64,000 nt of DNA from Flavobacterium branchiicola (GTDB lineage Bacteria; Bacteroidota; Bacteroidia; Flavobacteriales; Flavobacteriaceae): positions 150,931 through 214,930 of the forward strand of contig NZ_JAGYWA010000003.1 in assembly GCF_018383905.1 (NCBI RefSeq), in the 5' to 3' direction. The position numbers and the translations under genes were made by a program. Shown one piece after another: positions 32,819 to 41,835 of the stretch (positions are counted from its first letter, which is position 1; every line of letters begins with the position of its first letter). The notes below the pieces were generated by a model. The model was not told where the DNA came from, searched no databases, and saw only the letters and a list, made by a program, of their open reading frames with translations.

Positions 32819-33382
32819 TTATATACTAGCTTTTATACGTTCAGTAATTTCTTCAATCGTTCCAAGACCGTCAAAAGTCAATACATTCAGTTTTGATTTC
32901 ATATATTCAATGGCTGGTCTGGTTGCTTCTTCAAAAACATCAATACGTTTTAAATGAATCTGAGGGTCTTTATCGTCTTTTCTATTCGATGTTTCGGCTC
33001 TCTTTTTTGCTCTGATTAATAGTTCCGATTTTGGAACATCAATATTTAGAACTTTTCCAATTTTCATGTTTTTCGATTCAACCAATTCAAGCAAATCATC
33101 AACCTGAGGTTTTGTTCTAGGATATCCATCGAGAATAATTCCGGCTTTTGATTTATTTTCGTCCAGAATTTTACTAAAAAGGTCTTTCATTATAGCGTCC
33201 GGAACTAAATTTCCTTTTTCTTCATACTGAGACATTATATTTCCAATTTCAGTCCCATTTTGTTTTTCTATTCTGCATCTGTCGCCAGTCGAAATATGTT
33301 CGAAACCCAGAATTTCTTTTAGTACATCGCATTGCGTTCCTTTTCCTGAGTAGGGAGGTCCGGTAATTACTAATATTTCCAT
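32819..33382 (-). CDS. Adenylate kinase-family nucleotide kinase
   Basis: This 187-residue P-loop kinase has the adenylate kinase layout: GPPYSGKGTQ (8-17), the STGDRCR substrate region, ILDGYPRTKPQ and a short lid (RAKKRAETSNRKDDKDPQIHLKRIDVF). The expected R residues of the lid are present, so it should be active on AMP or another NMP. The P-loop GPPYSGKGTQ differs from the GxPGAGKGTQ of housekeeping Adk, and the surroundings are accessory, so I take it as a second, divergent copy. Confidence 0.85.
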   Translation of the reverse strand: MEILVITGPPYSGKGTQCDVLKEILGFEHISTGDRCRIEKQNGTEIGNIMSQYEEKGNLVPDAIMKDLFSKILDENKSKAGIILDGYPRTKPQVDDLLELVESKNMKIGKVLNIDVPKSELLIRAKKRAETSNRKDDKDPQIHLKRIDVFEEATRPAIEYMKSKLNVLTFDGLGTIEEITERIKASI

Positions 33383-33422
33383 TTATGTTGGTTGTTTTTT
33401 GTTTAACGAAGATACTAAACAA

Positions 33423-34724
33423 TTACTTTTTATACCGCTTTAAATTAACTGCATTAAAAGAATAAGAAACCATAAGATAACTCCAAAAGGCAAGTTTAGT
33501 TTCATCTTGTATTTTTGGAAGATATTTCATTGAATCCGTTGATTTATAAAATGAGAAAGCACAATTTATCTCTAATTCTTTTAATGGAAAATATTTTAGT
33601 GAAATATCATTTTCAAACCCAAGAAACTGACTCATTTCCTGTTTAAGATTATTTGTCAGAGGATATTGAGTATAAAAAAGATGGAAATCGGAGCGAAGTG
33701 ATAACTTATTATTTAAAGGAATTGTAGTAAATAAATAAGGATTTATTAAACCTTTTCCGCCCACATCAGTTGGGAAACGGGTAAATACATTCATATTTCC
33801 ATTAAACTTCCAGGTTACGCCATATAAAACATCAAAATCAGCAGAGGAGTTTTTATCTAAATTCGAGCTGCTTCCGCTTATTATTTCAGCACCCAAACGC
33901 CACGAAAATCGGGGTAAAGAGAATCTAACTTCCGGTTGAAAATAATAGGCAAACAATTTTTGTCCTTTTGGATTACGTCCAAACTGCAAATAAGAATTTA
34001 AGGTATAATACCACTGTTTTTCTTTAAACTCAATTCGTCCGCCTGTAGTAGCACGCGAATAGAGGTTTTCTGAGTTTGCGCTTTCTAAAAAATCAACAGC
34101 AGTCATCCAGTTAAAAGAAAATTGTTTGCCAGAATTGTAACTCAAATTATTTACGAGCAGGTATTTGTATTTATTAGCCATAACTGGAGAATAATACGAT
34201 TCGAACTCTGTGCCGTAATTTCGGGTAAATAGAACGAAAAAATCATTGGCAATTTGCTTTGAATATTTCATTATACGTATTCCTTCGTGGGCACGTCCTT
34301 GCTGTGCCCAAGGTGCATCAGAGAAGAGTCTGCCATTGTCGAGTAAAATACTTTGTCTGCCTAACCGAATATTAAATGCTTTAAATTTGGTTTCAAAATA
34401 CAACTGATAAAAATTGATACTGGCCACTTTTGAAAATTTATTTTCCTGATCCCAAAGATGAATTTCCTGTAAGTCAGATTTTATAAGCCATTTTTCCCTT
34501 TCATATTGCATAGAAATCCTGTTTCTCTGTGTAATATAAAAATAAGGATCTATAGAATCATTGGGTGGAAGAATATAATTTGATGTAAACTCAGCTCGTG
34601 GTCTTAGCTCAATATTCATAAGGAACTGTTGAGACAAATCGTTTTTTTCCTGAGCTCTTATTGGGATAATCACGAAGATAACAAAAAACATTATTTGATA
34701 CGTTTTTGCTACTCTCTGTGTCAT
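33423..34724 (-). CDS. Alginate-export-family outer-membrane porin
   Basis: This 433-residue protein has a signal peptide ending near RAQ-E26. Beta strands of the alginate_exp (PF13372, AlgE-like) type follow, including the typical RQSILLDNGRLFSDAPWAQQGRAHEGIRI segment. The C-terminus ends in a strand with aromatic residues (SYLMVSYSFNAVNLKRY), fit for barrel assembly. It probably forms an outer-membrane channel. In this family many members are not tied to alginate, and no alginate genes adjoin, so the substrate is open. Only 40 bp separate it from the adenylate kinase gene downstream. Confidence 0.85.
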   Translation of the reverse strand: MTQRVAKTYQIMFFVIFVIIPIRAQEKNDLSQQFLMNIELRPRAEFTSNYILPPNDSIDPYFYITQRNRISMQYEREKWLIKSDLQEIHLWDQENKFSKVASINFYQLYFETKFKAFNIRLGRQSILLDNGRLFSDAPWAQQGRAHEGIRIMKYSKQIANDFFVLFTRNYGTEFESYYSPVMANKYKYLLVNNLSYNSGKQFSFNWMTAVDFLESANSENLYSRATTGGRIEFKEKQWYYTLNSYLQFGRNPKGQKLFAYYFQPEVRFSLPRFSWRLGAEIISGSSSNLDKNSSADFDVLYGVTWKFNGNMNVFTRFPTDVGGKGLINPYLFTTIPLNNKLSLRSDFHLFYTQYPLTNNLKQEMSQFLGFENDISLKYFPLKELEINCAFSFYKSTDSMKYLPKIQDETKLAFWSYLMVSYSFNAVNLKRYKK

Positions 34725-34862
34725 TATATTTCTTTTATCCTATAGGGTTAGTGTGTAAATATACTAATAGTAAATTAGTTTGTGCAAAGATTTAAAATTA
34801 AACGAAATAACTTTTTCAAAAGATGGTTTTAAATGAGACATTTTCTTCAGATATTTTGCTTA

Positions 34863-35498
34863 CTATTTCAATTTCCTCTCATATTCTTCAGCAATATCAG
34901 TCCAGTCATCTTTCCAGGTATTTTCAAAATAAATATCTGCCATTTCCCAGTCTTCTTCGTCCCAATCTTCCCTTTCATCGGTTAATTTTAAAGCTTCAGA
35001 TTCGATTTTTTCTGTTAGAAAAAGTAAAAAAGCATCAAAATTATCAGCAATTACCGAAATTGGTTCTGGATCACCTGTTGGTAAATAAAGTATTTGCCCT
35101 GGTAAACCTTCTGTTTCGGGATCAAAATCTATACATAAAAAATTTCCTGAACCATCGTGTCCAAAAGGAACTCTTTTTACTGAATATAAAGTGTTTTTGA
35201 TCTTATTTATCTGTGTAATGCCTTCCGCATTGCAATCTGGAGCATTTTTAAAAAATTCCCATTGCATTTTAACGTCATCTATTTCAAGATATCCAAAACC
35301 TGCCATGAAACATAGAATGCGTTTTTCTCCATTATAAGTTTGCAATAGATCAATATAAGATTCAGGCAGTTTTTGACCAATAAAAGTTTCTAAATCCTTT
35401 ATTTCAGTACTAGTTGCACCAACATTCATAAACTCATCGAGAATGTCCAGTTTACTTTTAAATGCTTCTATTAACTTTTTTATTAATTGTGTTTCCAT
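34863..35498 (-). CDS. SMI1/KNR4 (SUKH) family protein
   Basis: This 211-residue acidic protein carries the SUKH fold at about residues 20-160, with ATSTEIKDLETFIGQKLPESYIDLLQTYNG as the family opening and VPFGHDGSGNFLCIDFDP as the core. SUKH proteins often neutralise toxins delivered between bacteria. No toxin gene lies next to it, so an orphan immunity role is only a possibility. The C-terminal 50 residues are very acidic (DWDEEDWEMADIYFENTW). It precedes nothing obvious and follows the acyltransferase gene by 14 bp. Confidence 0.85.
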   Translation of the reverse strand: METQLIKKLIEAFKSKLDILDEFMNVGATSTEIKDLETFIGQKLPESYIDLLQTYNGEKRILCFMAGFGYLEIDDVKMQWEFFKNAPDCNAEGITQINKIKNTLYSVKRVPFGHDGSGNFLCIDFDPETEGLPGQILYLPTGDPEPISVIADNFDAFLLFLTEKIESEALKLTDEREDWDEEDWEMADIYFENTWKDDWTDIAEEYERKLK

Positions 35499-35512
35499 TA
35501 TAAATCGTTCTC

Positions 35513-36598
35513 TTAATTTTTATTCCATTTATCACTTAAATATTTCCTTACCGGAATATCATAAACCACCATTACCAAATAGGCGAATCCTACTAATAAT
35601 ATCACCGATGGAACAACAATTAAAGTCAGTTGAGTTGCATCAGGTTTATTGTTTGTGATATAATTTCCAAACATCCATAATACAACGTAATGTGTCATAT
35701 ATAAAGGGTAGGAGATATTTCCTGAAAAGATACAAGCCTTTTTGAAAGCAGGTTTTAAAACGGCGCCCGCTCCTAAAGCAATCAATAACGGAAAGTAAAA
35801 TAAAACTACTAAAGGTTCTGTTATCCAATTCCACTCAGAAAAAGGCATAATAAAAGCCAACACCAACAATGCTGACAAACTAATAAAACCAAGATTATTT
35901 TTAATGATCCAGTTAAAGCGATAAATAAGTAATCCGGCCAGGAAAGAATACGAAATTCGGGCACAGCCATCCCAAAAAGTTGGTCCGCTCCAGCCGCCTA
36001 CTAAATTTCCGGAATTGTATCCTACATAACAAATCGCAAAAGCCGAAAGTATCGTTAAAATCAATAAATAATTACGTTTAACGCGGTATAAAATAAAGGC
36101 ATAAGCAATATTGGCGACATATTCCCAGAACAATGACCAAGCCGGCGCATTGAAACTAAAGAGGTTAAAACCTCGATCTGCGATTACAGGCAGCGGAATC
36201 ATGAATAACGAACAAATAAATGCCAAAATGATTTTTCCAGTACTGTACAACTCTAAATGACCTCCAAACGGATCAAATAAAAAGGCGAGTAATCCTAATA
36301 TAGATCCTGCAACAACCAGCGGATGAAGCCTGATAATTCGGGCAATAAAAAATTTACGAAGTCCCATTTTGGCAATGCGATCATCATAAGCATATCCAAT
36401 TACAAATCCCGAAAGGCAGAAGAAGAAATCAACAGCCAGAAATCCATGTCCGATAAAATTCTGACTTGGATCAATAAAAATCCATTCCATAAAATGAAAA
36501 ATTACAACTGCGAGAGCAGCAATTCCTCTTAATCCGTCAAGAATTTCAAAATGTTGTTTAGTTGGTTTAATTGTGGTTGCGTTTTGGCTTGTAGTCAT
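35513..36598 (-). CDS. Acyltransferase 3 family membrane protein
   Basis: This 361-residue integral membrane protein has about ten helices. It starts with the hallmark FEILDGLRGIAALAVVIFHF, whose DGLRG and catalytic-type histidine are conserved, and also has the FFCLSGFVIGYAY segment. Such enzymes move acyl groups such as acetyl or succinyl to cell-surface sugars or lipids. No sugar-synthesis genes adjoin. The SUKH gene begins 14 bases after its stop in the same direction, so the two may share an mRNA. Confidence 0.92.
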   Translation of the reverse strand: MTTSQNATTIKPTKQHFEILDGLRGIAALAVVIFHFMEWIFIDPSQNFIGHGFLAVDFFFCLSGFVIGYAYDDRIAKMGLRKFFIARIIRLHPLVVAGSILGLLAFLFDPFGGHLELYSTGKIILAFICSLFMIPLPVIADRGFNLFSFNAPAWSLFWEYVANIAYAFILYRVKRNYLLILTILSAFAICYVGYNSGNLVGGWSGPTFWDGCARISYSFLAGLLIYRFNWIIKNNLGFISLSALLVLAFIMPFSEWNWITEPLVVLFYFPLLIALGAGAVLKPAFKKACIFSGNISYPLYMTHYVVLWMFGNYITNNKPDATQLTLIVVPSVILLVGFAYLVMVVYDIPVRKYLSDKWNKN

Positions 36599-36779
36599 TA
36601 AAGTAATAGTTGTGAAATTTAGTTATATAAGGCATAAGTACCTGATTTGGTGTCGCTGCAAATTATACAAATTAGCAGTAAAATCAAAATATTGGATTCA
36701 TCAGATTACGATTTCTCCTAAAGCACTTAGAATTAATTGAGTAACTTAGCTGTAAATCAATTCAAATAAAACTAAAGCT

Positions 36780-37175
36780 ATGAAAACTAAAATGATATGG
36801 GGAAACTTGGCTTCACACGATTTGCAACAAACGATTAAATTTTATACCGATTTGGGATTCAAAAAAAATGGTCAGGAAACAGACGAATTGGTAAGCTTTA
36901 TTTTTGCCGAAAATAATTTTATCATCAACTTTTTTACAACCAAAAGGTTTGAAAACGCCTTACGAGGCAAATTATCAAACACTAAAACAGAAAATGAAAT
37001 TATATTTTCTTTATCAGCAGAGAGCAGGGAAGATGTAGACCACTGGTACGAAAAAGTAAAACAAGTTGGCGGAACTATTTTTTCTGAACCGGAAAACTAT
37101 GAAGTGGGTTATACCTTTGGTTTTGCCGATCCTGACGATCATAAATTCAACTTTTTGTATTGGCCGGGAATGTAA
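36780..37175 (+). CDS. VOC (glyoxalase/bleomycin-resistance) superfamily protein
   Basis: This 131-residue protein forms one VOC unit of two beta-alpha-beta-beta-beta repeats: WGNLASHDLQQTIKFYTDLGF opens it and VGYTFGFADPDDHKFNFLYW closes it. A metal site is not obvious. Members are lyases, isomerases or resistance proteins, and the function here is unknown. It is transcribed alone, with a hairpin after it. Confidence 0.88.
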   Translation: MKTKMIWGNLASHDLQQTIKFYTDLGFKKNGQETDELVSFIFAENNFIINFFTTKRFENALRGKLSNTKTENEIIFSLSAESREDVDHWYEKVKQVGGTIFSEPENYEVGYTFGFADPDDHKFNFLYWPGM

Positions 37176-37196
37176 TTACAAATCAGATAAACAAAT

Positions 37197-37234
37197 AAAA
37201 GCCTTCAAAATCAAAGCTGATTCTGAAGGCTTTT
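37197..37234 (+). terminator. Bidirectional terminator between two VOC genes
   Basis: AAAAGCCTTCA and TGAAGGCTTTT pair with a partly paired interior (AAATCAAAGCTGATTC), flanked by A and T runs between convergent genes. Confidence 0.8.
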
Positions 37235-37266
37235 GGTTTAATTATAATGTCTTTGCAGGAGTTTAT

Positions 37267-37671
37267 CTAAACGGGTTCCCAAAGTTCTATTTTATTGCCA
37301 TCTGCATCCATTATGTGTGCAAATTTGCCATAATCATACGTTACAATATCATCTAATACAGTTACGCCGTTTTCTTTTAATTTACTTATTAAACCTTCGA
37401 TATTCTGAACCCTGTAATTAATCATAAATTCTTTTTTTGAAGGCGAAAAATAGGCGTCATCTTTTTTGAACGGACTCCATTGTAAAACTTCTTTAGCGTC
37501 AGGATTGTCACTATTTCTGGATTCAAATGTAGAACCCCAATCGTTAACTTCAAATCCTAAATTTTTAGCGTACCATTCTCTGGTTTCTTTCGGATTCTCC
37601 GAAAAAAAGAAAATTCCGCCAACTCCTGTCACTTTTGGTGTTTTGTCTGATGATTTATTTTGATCTTCCAT
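37267..37671 (-). CDS. VOC (glyoxalase) superfamily protein
   Basis: This 134-residue single VOC domain has GVGGIFFFSENPKETREWYAKNLGF as the opening and FAHIMDADGNKIELWEP as the end. The final glutamate of IELWEP is the usual metal ligand, so an enzymatic role is plausible. It is unlike the convergent VOC protein at 36780 in sequence, so this is not a local duplication. Confidence 0.88.
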   Translation of the reverse strand: MEDQNKSSDKTPKVTGVGGIFFFSENPKETREWYAKNLGFEVNDWGSTFESRNSDNPDAKEVLQWSPFKKDDAYFSPSKKEFMINYRVQNIEGLISKLKENGVTVLDDIVTYDYGKFAHIMDADGNKIELWEPV

Positions 37672-37792
37672 AATTGTAAAATTATATTTTTATCTAATTC
37701 TTAATCCTTTAATGCAACTAATTTTAAACTATTTCAAATATACGGCTTAGTTGTTGTAAATTAGTTACATACAAATTTAAAAACAATAAATC

Positions 37793-38236
37793 ATGAAGAC
37801 AAATCATATACTTACTGGTCTCGTATTCATTTTAGCGTTAACAGTAAATGCACAAAAGAAAATCGAAATATCGGAATTGCCTAAAGAATCACAACAATTT
37901 CTGAAACAATATTTTAGTCATACCAGCGTTGATATAGCCAAGAAAGATGCTGAGCATGGAGAAAAAGGTTATGAAGTTAAACTGAAAGACGGAACTGAGG
38001 TTGAATTCTGGAAAGATGGTTCGTATCGGGAAGTTGATGGCGAAGACAAACCAATTCCGACAGGATTTCTTCCGAAAGCGGTTAAAGATTATGTAGCCAA
38101 ACATTATCCCAACGAAAAAATCACTCATATCGATTATGGTCATAAAGATCTCGATGTTGATTTAACAAATAATATCGATTTGGAATTTACCAAAGAGGGA
38201 AAAATTCTAAAGGATAAAAAGAATAAAATAGAGTAA
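37793..38236 (+). CDS. Secreted PepSY-like protein
   Basis: This 147-residue protein has a signal peptide (MKTNHILTGLVFILALTVNA-Q). Two PepSY-like (DUF2874-type) repeats follow: ELPKESQQFLKQYFSHTSV...YEVKLKDGTEVEFWKDGSY, then LPKAVKDYVAKHYPNEKI...DVDLTNNIDLEFTKEGKI. Such proteins are periplasmic and have a fold like the beta-lactamase inhibitor protein, but their role is poorly known. A hairpin (AACCTTCAA/TTGAAGGTT at 38261-38290) ends the transcript before the next promoter. Confidence 0.85.
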   Translation: MKTNHILTGLVFILALTVNAQKKIEISELPKESQQFLKQYFSHTSVDIAKKDAEHGEKGYEVKLKDGTEVEFWKDGSYREVDGEDKPIPTGFLPKAVKDYVAKHYPNEKITHIDYGHKDLDVDLTNNIDLEFTKEGKILKDKKNKIE

Positions 38237-38308
38237 AACTTACGCTTTAAAAATACTTTAAACCTTCAATTTCGCCCGATTTTGAAGGTTCACTTTTTAA
38301 ATTTCAGG

Positions 38309-38413
38309 TGTAAACTTTTTACAAAGTGTATAAACTTTACACATTCGGTTTTGTACCAAAAATAGCTAAACCACTCACAGTCACTTTTAAATGACATTGG
38401 CACGGCGCTTGTA
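38309..38413 (+). promoter_or_regulatory. Sigma-54-type promoter with two upstream palindromes
   Basis: TTGGCACG-GCGC-TTGTA at 38397-38413 differs by one base from the sigma-54 consensus YTGGCACG-N4-TTGCW, with GG and G(T) exactly ten bases apart. About 55-90 bases upstream lie two inverted repeats, TGTAAA-CTT-TTTACA (38309-38323) and GTGTATAAACTTTACAC (38326-38342). They are centred near -108 and -90 of the predicted start at 38424, the normal place for activator sites. The start codon of the glycosyltransferase is 96 bases further on. Confidence 0.65.
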
Positions 38414-38519
38414 AAATGGGTTATTGTCCTTTTCTGTTCAAAATTAGATTTGATCAAATTTCAGATCAGAAAAGTCAATTAAAAATAAAAGCCATTTTAA
38501 GATAAAAGCGATAGCCCAA

Positions 38520-39965
38520 ATGAAAAGTGAAACAATTATTTCAGAACAATTTTATTCTGCAAACAGCAATTTAAGTTCAAAAGAAAATTTACATAATTCC
38601 GTTTTTACGGTTAGTAATGCAACTTCAAAAAAAACAGACAAAAAAGCGTCAAATCCTCTTGGTTCTTTAGTACTTGCGGGTACTTTTTTACTAATGCTTG
38701 CAGGAGCTTTTTTAGTCTATACTTTCCAATCTGATTTTGATCAGTTTCAATTAGAGAGAATAAATTCTTCCTGGGGATTTCCGTTTCTAATTCTGGCAAC
38801 TGTATTATTCTTTTTCCAGACGGGATCATTCTTTTATAACTTGTATCTGTATTTCCGTTACAAACCAATCGAGTCTGTATCTGACGAATTATTGCCAACT
38901 TGTACGGTAATTGTACCGGCATATAACGAAGGAAAACTAGTTTGGGATACTTTACTAAGTCTTGCCGACAGTGATTTTCCGGAACAAAAAATGCAATTAT
39001 TAGCCATAGACGATGGAAGTAAAGATGATACCTGGTACTGGATGCAACAAGCTAAAATTAAGTTAGGTGACCGTCTTACTATTTTTCAGCAACCTGAAAA
39101 CAAAGGAAAACGTCACGCACTATACCGTGGATTTGAACTTGGAACAGGAGAAATTTTTGTAACTGTTGATAGTGATTCTATTGTAAAAAAAGATACCCTG
39201 CGTAATTTAGTAAGTCCGTTTGTGGTAGATAAAAAATGTGGAGCAGTTGCAGGAAACGTTCATGTTTTAAATAATAAAAAAGCATTATTGCCTAAAATGC
39301 TAAACGTAAGTTTTGTAATGAGTTTTGAGTTTATGCGTTCTGCCGAAAGCATGTTGGGGTCTGTACTTTGTACACCTGGAGCCGCTGCGGCCTATAGAAG
39401 AGATGCCGTTTTTGCTTGTCTTCCGGAATGGATTAACCAAACTTTTATGGGACAACCGTCTGATATTGGAGAAGACAGAGCTATGACCAATATGATCTTA
39501 AAACAAGGTCTTCATGTATTGTTTCAAAGAAATGCTTATGTTTTAACGAATGTACCGGAAGAATATAAAGGTTTATACAAAATGTTTATAAGATGGGGCA
39601 GAAGCAATGTGCGTGAGAATATCATGATGGCTCAGTATGTTTTTAAAGATTTTAGAAACGAATCAAAATTCGGAGCCAGACTTTTGTTCCTGAATCAATC
39701 TCTAAAAATCGTGATGGCATATCCGTTCTTATTATTCATGCTGTATTTCATTGCCCTTCATCCAATATTATTTTTAAGCTCAACACTTTTAAGTATTTTT
39801 ATTGTTTCGAGTTTCTCTGTATTATTTTATGCTAAACGATACAGTTTGTCTGAAGCTTTCTGGGCATATTCTTATAGTATATTTTATACTTTCAGTTTAT
39901 TCTGGATTACACCATATGCCATTGCAACAGCAAATAAAAAAGGCTGGTTAACCAGAGGTCTATAA
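38520..39965 (+). CDS. Membrane glycosyltransferase family 2 (polysaccharide synthase-like)
   Basis: This 481-residue processive-type GT2 has two N-terminal membrane helices (about 45-65 and 85-105). A cytosolic catalytic domain shows LLAIDDGSKDD, VTVDSDS (the DxD), GEDRAM and RWGRSN in place of the QxxRW box, followed by three to four C-terminal helices. The layout matches hyaluronan, chitin or exopolysaccharide synthases, using a UDP-sugar and passing the chain through the membrane. The sigma-54-type promoter suggests expression under a specific signal. No export partner genes adjoin it. Confidence 0.9.
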   Translation: MKSETIISEQFYSANSNLSSKENLHNSVFTVSNATSKKTDKKASNPLGSLVLAGTFLLMLAGAFLVYTFQSDFDQFQLERINSSWGFPFLILATVLFFFQTGSFFYNLYLYFRYKPIESVSDELLPTCTVIVPAYNEGKLVWDTLLSLADSDFPEQKMQLLAIDDGSKDDTWYWMQQAKIKLGDRLTIFQQPENKGKRHALYRGFELGTGEIFVTVDSDSIVKKDTLRNLVSPFVVDKKCGAVAGNVHVLNNKKALLPKMLNVSFVMSFEFMRSAESMLGSVLCTPGAAAAYRRDAVFACLPEWINQTFMGQPSDIGEDRAMTNMILKQGLHVLFQRNAYVLTNVPEEYKGLYKMFIRWGRSNVRENIMMAQYVFKDFRNESKFGARLLFLNQSLKIVMAYPFLLFMLYFIALHPILFLSSTLLSIFIVSSFSVLFYAKRYSLSEAFWAYSYSIFYTFSLFWITPYAIATANKKGWLTRGL

Positions 39966-39991
39966 CACTAATTAACTACTATTTAATATTT

Positions 39992-40024
39992 AAAAACCCC
40001 TTAGATTTTTTTCTAGGGGGTTTT
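39992..40024 (+). terminator. Terminator after the glycosyltransferase gene
   Basis: AAAACCCCTTAGA and TCTAGGGGGTTTT pair around TTTTTT with one G excess, and Ts follow. It also serves the convergent hydrolase gene. Confidence 0.85.
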
Positions 40025-40035
40025 GCTTTTTCTAT

Positions 40036-41091
40036 CTAATCCAATCCTGCAAATTGAAACGGTTTGGTTTCTTTAAAATTCATAGAAGATTCACCGGAAT
40101 AATTTTCATTATTAGCCAGACTTAGTTTCCTTACTTTGGCTTTTTCGCTAAAATCAAGTTTACTAAATTCAACCCAAACTACATTTGGATTTAGCACATT
40201 ATCAAAATAGTAGATCAGATTCTTTTGATCTGCAACAGTTCTCCATCTTGTTGATGATATATTAGGTTCTGTTTCAGAAGAAATCCCTAAGGGTACAGAA
40301 CAATTTCTAATTACACCAAAAACACTTGCGAGCGCCGTTCTCATATTATCCGTTTTAGGAATTGCATCTATATAATAAGAAGCTCTTGTAAAGCGATCTG
40401 CGGCCCTGTTAGTTCCCGGAAGCATAATTGTTCCAGGAATTCCTTTCCAATAGGTATTAATTGCCAATTGTTCTTCAAAAATGGGAGAGTTTGTCATTGC
40501 CACATATTTCCTGTCATGATGTATTACAAGCTTTCCGTTGATATATTCAAAAATAGCATTATCACCAGATGAATCAGAAACAGATAAATGTACTGTGGCA
40601 AAAATACTGGTTCCCGGAATGTGAGAAGAAGTTACTGTAAACTCCTGTTTTTCTAATGCTTTTACCACTTCAGAAACTGTTGCAAAATTATCAAGAACAT
40701 ATTGCAGCCAAAGTGAGATAGCAAGACCTTTTGTTTTTCCGTTTTTTTCAAACTGAGGATAAGTAGACTCCGCAAGCCATAACAAATTGCCAACTAGACC
40801 TTTTTCGTTCATACCGTCAGAGGAAGCAATATCCCATGAACTTGTTACTACGCTACCGTATTTTGATTTCCATTTAACCGAATTGCTTCCGGCCTCGCCA
40901 AATCTGTCTATTCCTCTTGGAAAGACCCACAAATTTGCCGGAATTTCACCTTTCCAGTCCATTGATCGTGCTGTTAAAATTGTGCCGTTAAGGCCTTCAT
41001 ATACAACTCGTGTACATGCAGCAACTTTTTCATTTGATATTACTAAACTAAAGAGGGCTGATAGTATTAAAACTTTGACTCTTGTATTCAT
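40036..41091 (-). CDS. Secreted choloylglycine-hydrolase-like (Ntn) enzyme
   Basis: This 351-residue protein has a signal peptide whose removal after A25 would expose C26 in ACTRVVY as the N-terminal nucleophile. This is the standard processing of linear amide C-N hydrolases such as penicillin V acylase and bile-salt hydrolase. Matching residues include TARSMDW, the MNEKGLVGNLLW region and AMTNSPIFEEQ. Activity on N-acyl homoserine lactones, penicillin V or bile amides is possible. The periplasmic location suggests scavenging or signal breakdown. It is transcribed alone. Confidence 0.88.
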   Translation of the reverse strand: MNTRVKVLILSALFSLVISNEKVAACTRVVYEGLNGTILTARSMDWKGEIPANLWVFPRGIDRFGEAGSNSVKWKSKYGSVVTSSWDIASSDGMNEKGLVGNLLWLAESTYPQFEKNGKTKGLAISLWLQYVLDNFATVSEVVKALEKQEFTVTSSHIPGTSIFATVHLSVSDSSGDNAIFEYINGKLVIHHDRKYVAMTNSPIFEEQLAINTYWKGIPGTIMLPGTNRAADRFTRASYYIDAIPKTDNMRTALASVFGVIRNCSVPLGISSETEPNISSTRWRTVADQKNLIYYFDNVLNPNVVWVEFSKLDFSEKAKVRKLSLANNENYSGESSMNFKETKPFQFAGLD

Positions 41092-41148
41092 CTGTATTTG
41101 GATTTTAGTATTGGTAATAAATTATTATTGCATTTAGTGCCATAAAAT

Positions 41149-41183
41149 AAAAAACTCCTAAAAGTGATTATTAGGAGTTTTTA
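41149..41183 (-). terminator. Terminator downstream of the lipocalin-like lipoprotein
   Basis: AAAAACTCCTAA and TTAGGAGTTTTT pair around a short loop with flanking A and T runs. Confidence 0.8.
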
Positions 41184-41230
41184 AATATCTTTTTTGGTTA
41201 TGCATTTGTTTAAGAAATTAAAACTATAGT

Positions 41231-41602
41231 TTAGATTTTCTTAAGGGTTAATTTTACTTCTTTGGTATCCAAAATTAGCTGGTCGTCGGTAATTGTGCTT
41301 TCGCATGGCCATGGAGTTCCGGTTTCATCTTTAATTACTAAGCTTTTTCCTTTTTTAGTTAAAGCATAAGTACCATCTGTAATCTCTCTAAGTAAATATC
41401 CGGTTACGTGACCATCCTGAGTAAACGTTAATGTTCCGTTTTCTATAATCACATTTTTCGCTGAGTCAGAAAGGGGGGTTTTGGCTTCAACTTCTGTAAC
41501 TTTCCAGGAATTTACTAGTTCATTTCTTTTTGCTTTGTTGCATGAAATAATTAATACTGCTGATAATAAAACTCCGAAGATAAATAATTTAGATTTTTTC
41601 AT
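41231..41602 (-). CDS. Lipocalin-like lipoprotein
   Basis: This 123-residue protein starts at ATG 41602 (MKKSKLFIFGVLLSAVLIISC). The longer frame to 41671 only adds a non-ATG extension. The lipobox IISC gives lipidated C21. The mature part has the short lipocalin-like pattern common in Bacteroidota (LVNSWKVTEVEAKTP...NGTLTFTQDGHVTGYL...TYALTKKGKSLVI), with an opening Trp and repeated beta strands. The ligand is unknown. Confidence 0.8.
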   Translation of the reverse strand: MKKSKLFIFGVLLSAVLIISCNKAKRNELVNSWKVTEVEAKTPLSDSAKNVIIENGTLTFTQDGHVTGYLLREITDGTYALTKKGKSLVIKDETGTPWPCESTITDDQLILDTKEVKLTLKKI

Positions 41603-41835
41603 GATTCTGTGATTAAAAATTAGACAGGAAAAGTTACAAAAAAAAACTATATTCAAAACACTTGTAATCAAATATTTATAAATACTTTCCTGATTAATTT
41701 TAAAAACCGCTTAAAAAGCACAGTTTATCTAACAAACTGGTACTAAACAGAGTAAACAATAGGGTTGTATTGTTTATAAAAAACAAAATTTATGCTTATT
41801 TGGGAAGGAAAAAATGAATTGGTATTCTGTAGATT

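Noticed and set aside
34823..35200. A 125-codon plus-strand frame opposite the SUKH gene
   Set aside because: It is the shadow of the SUKH gene, which has strong family support.
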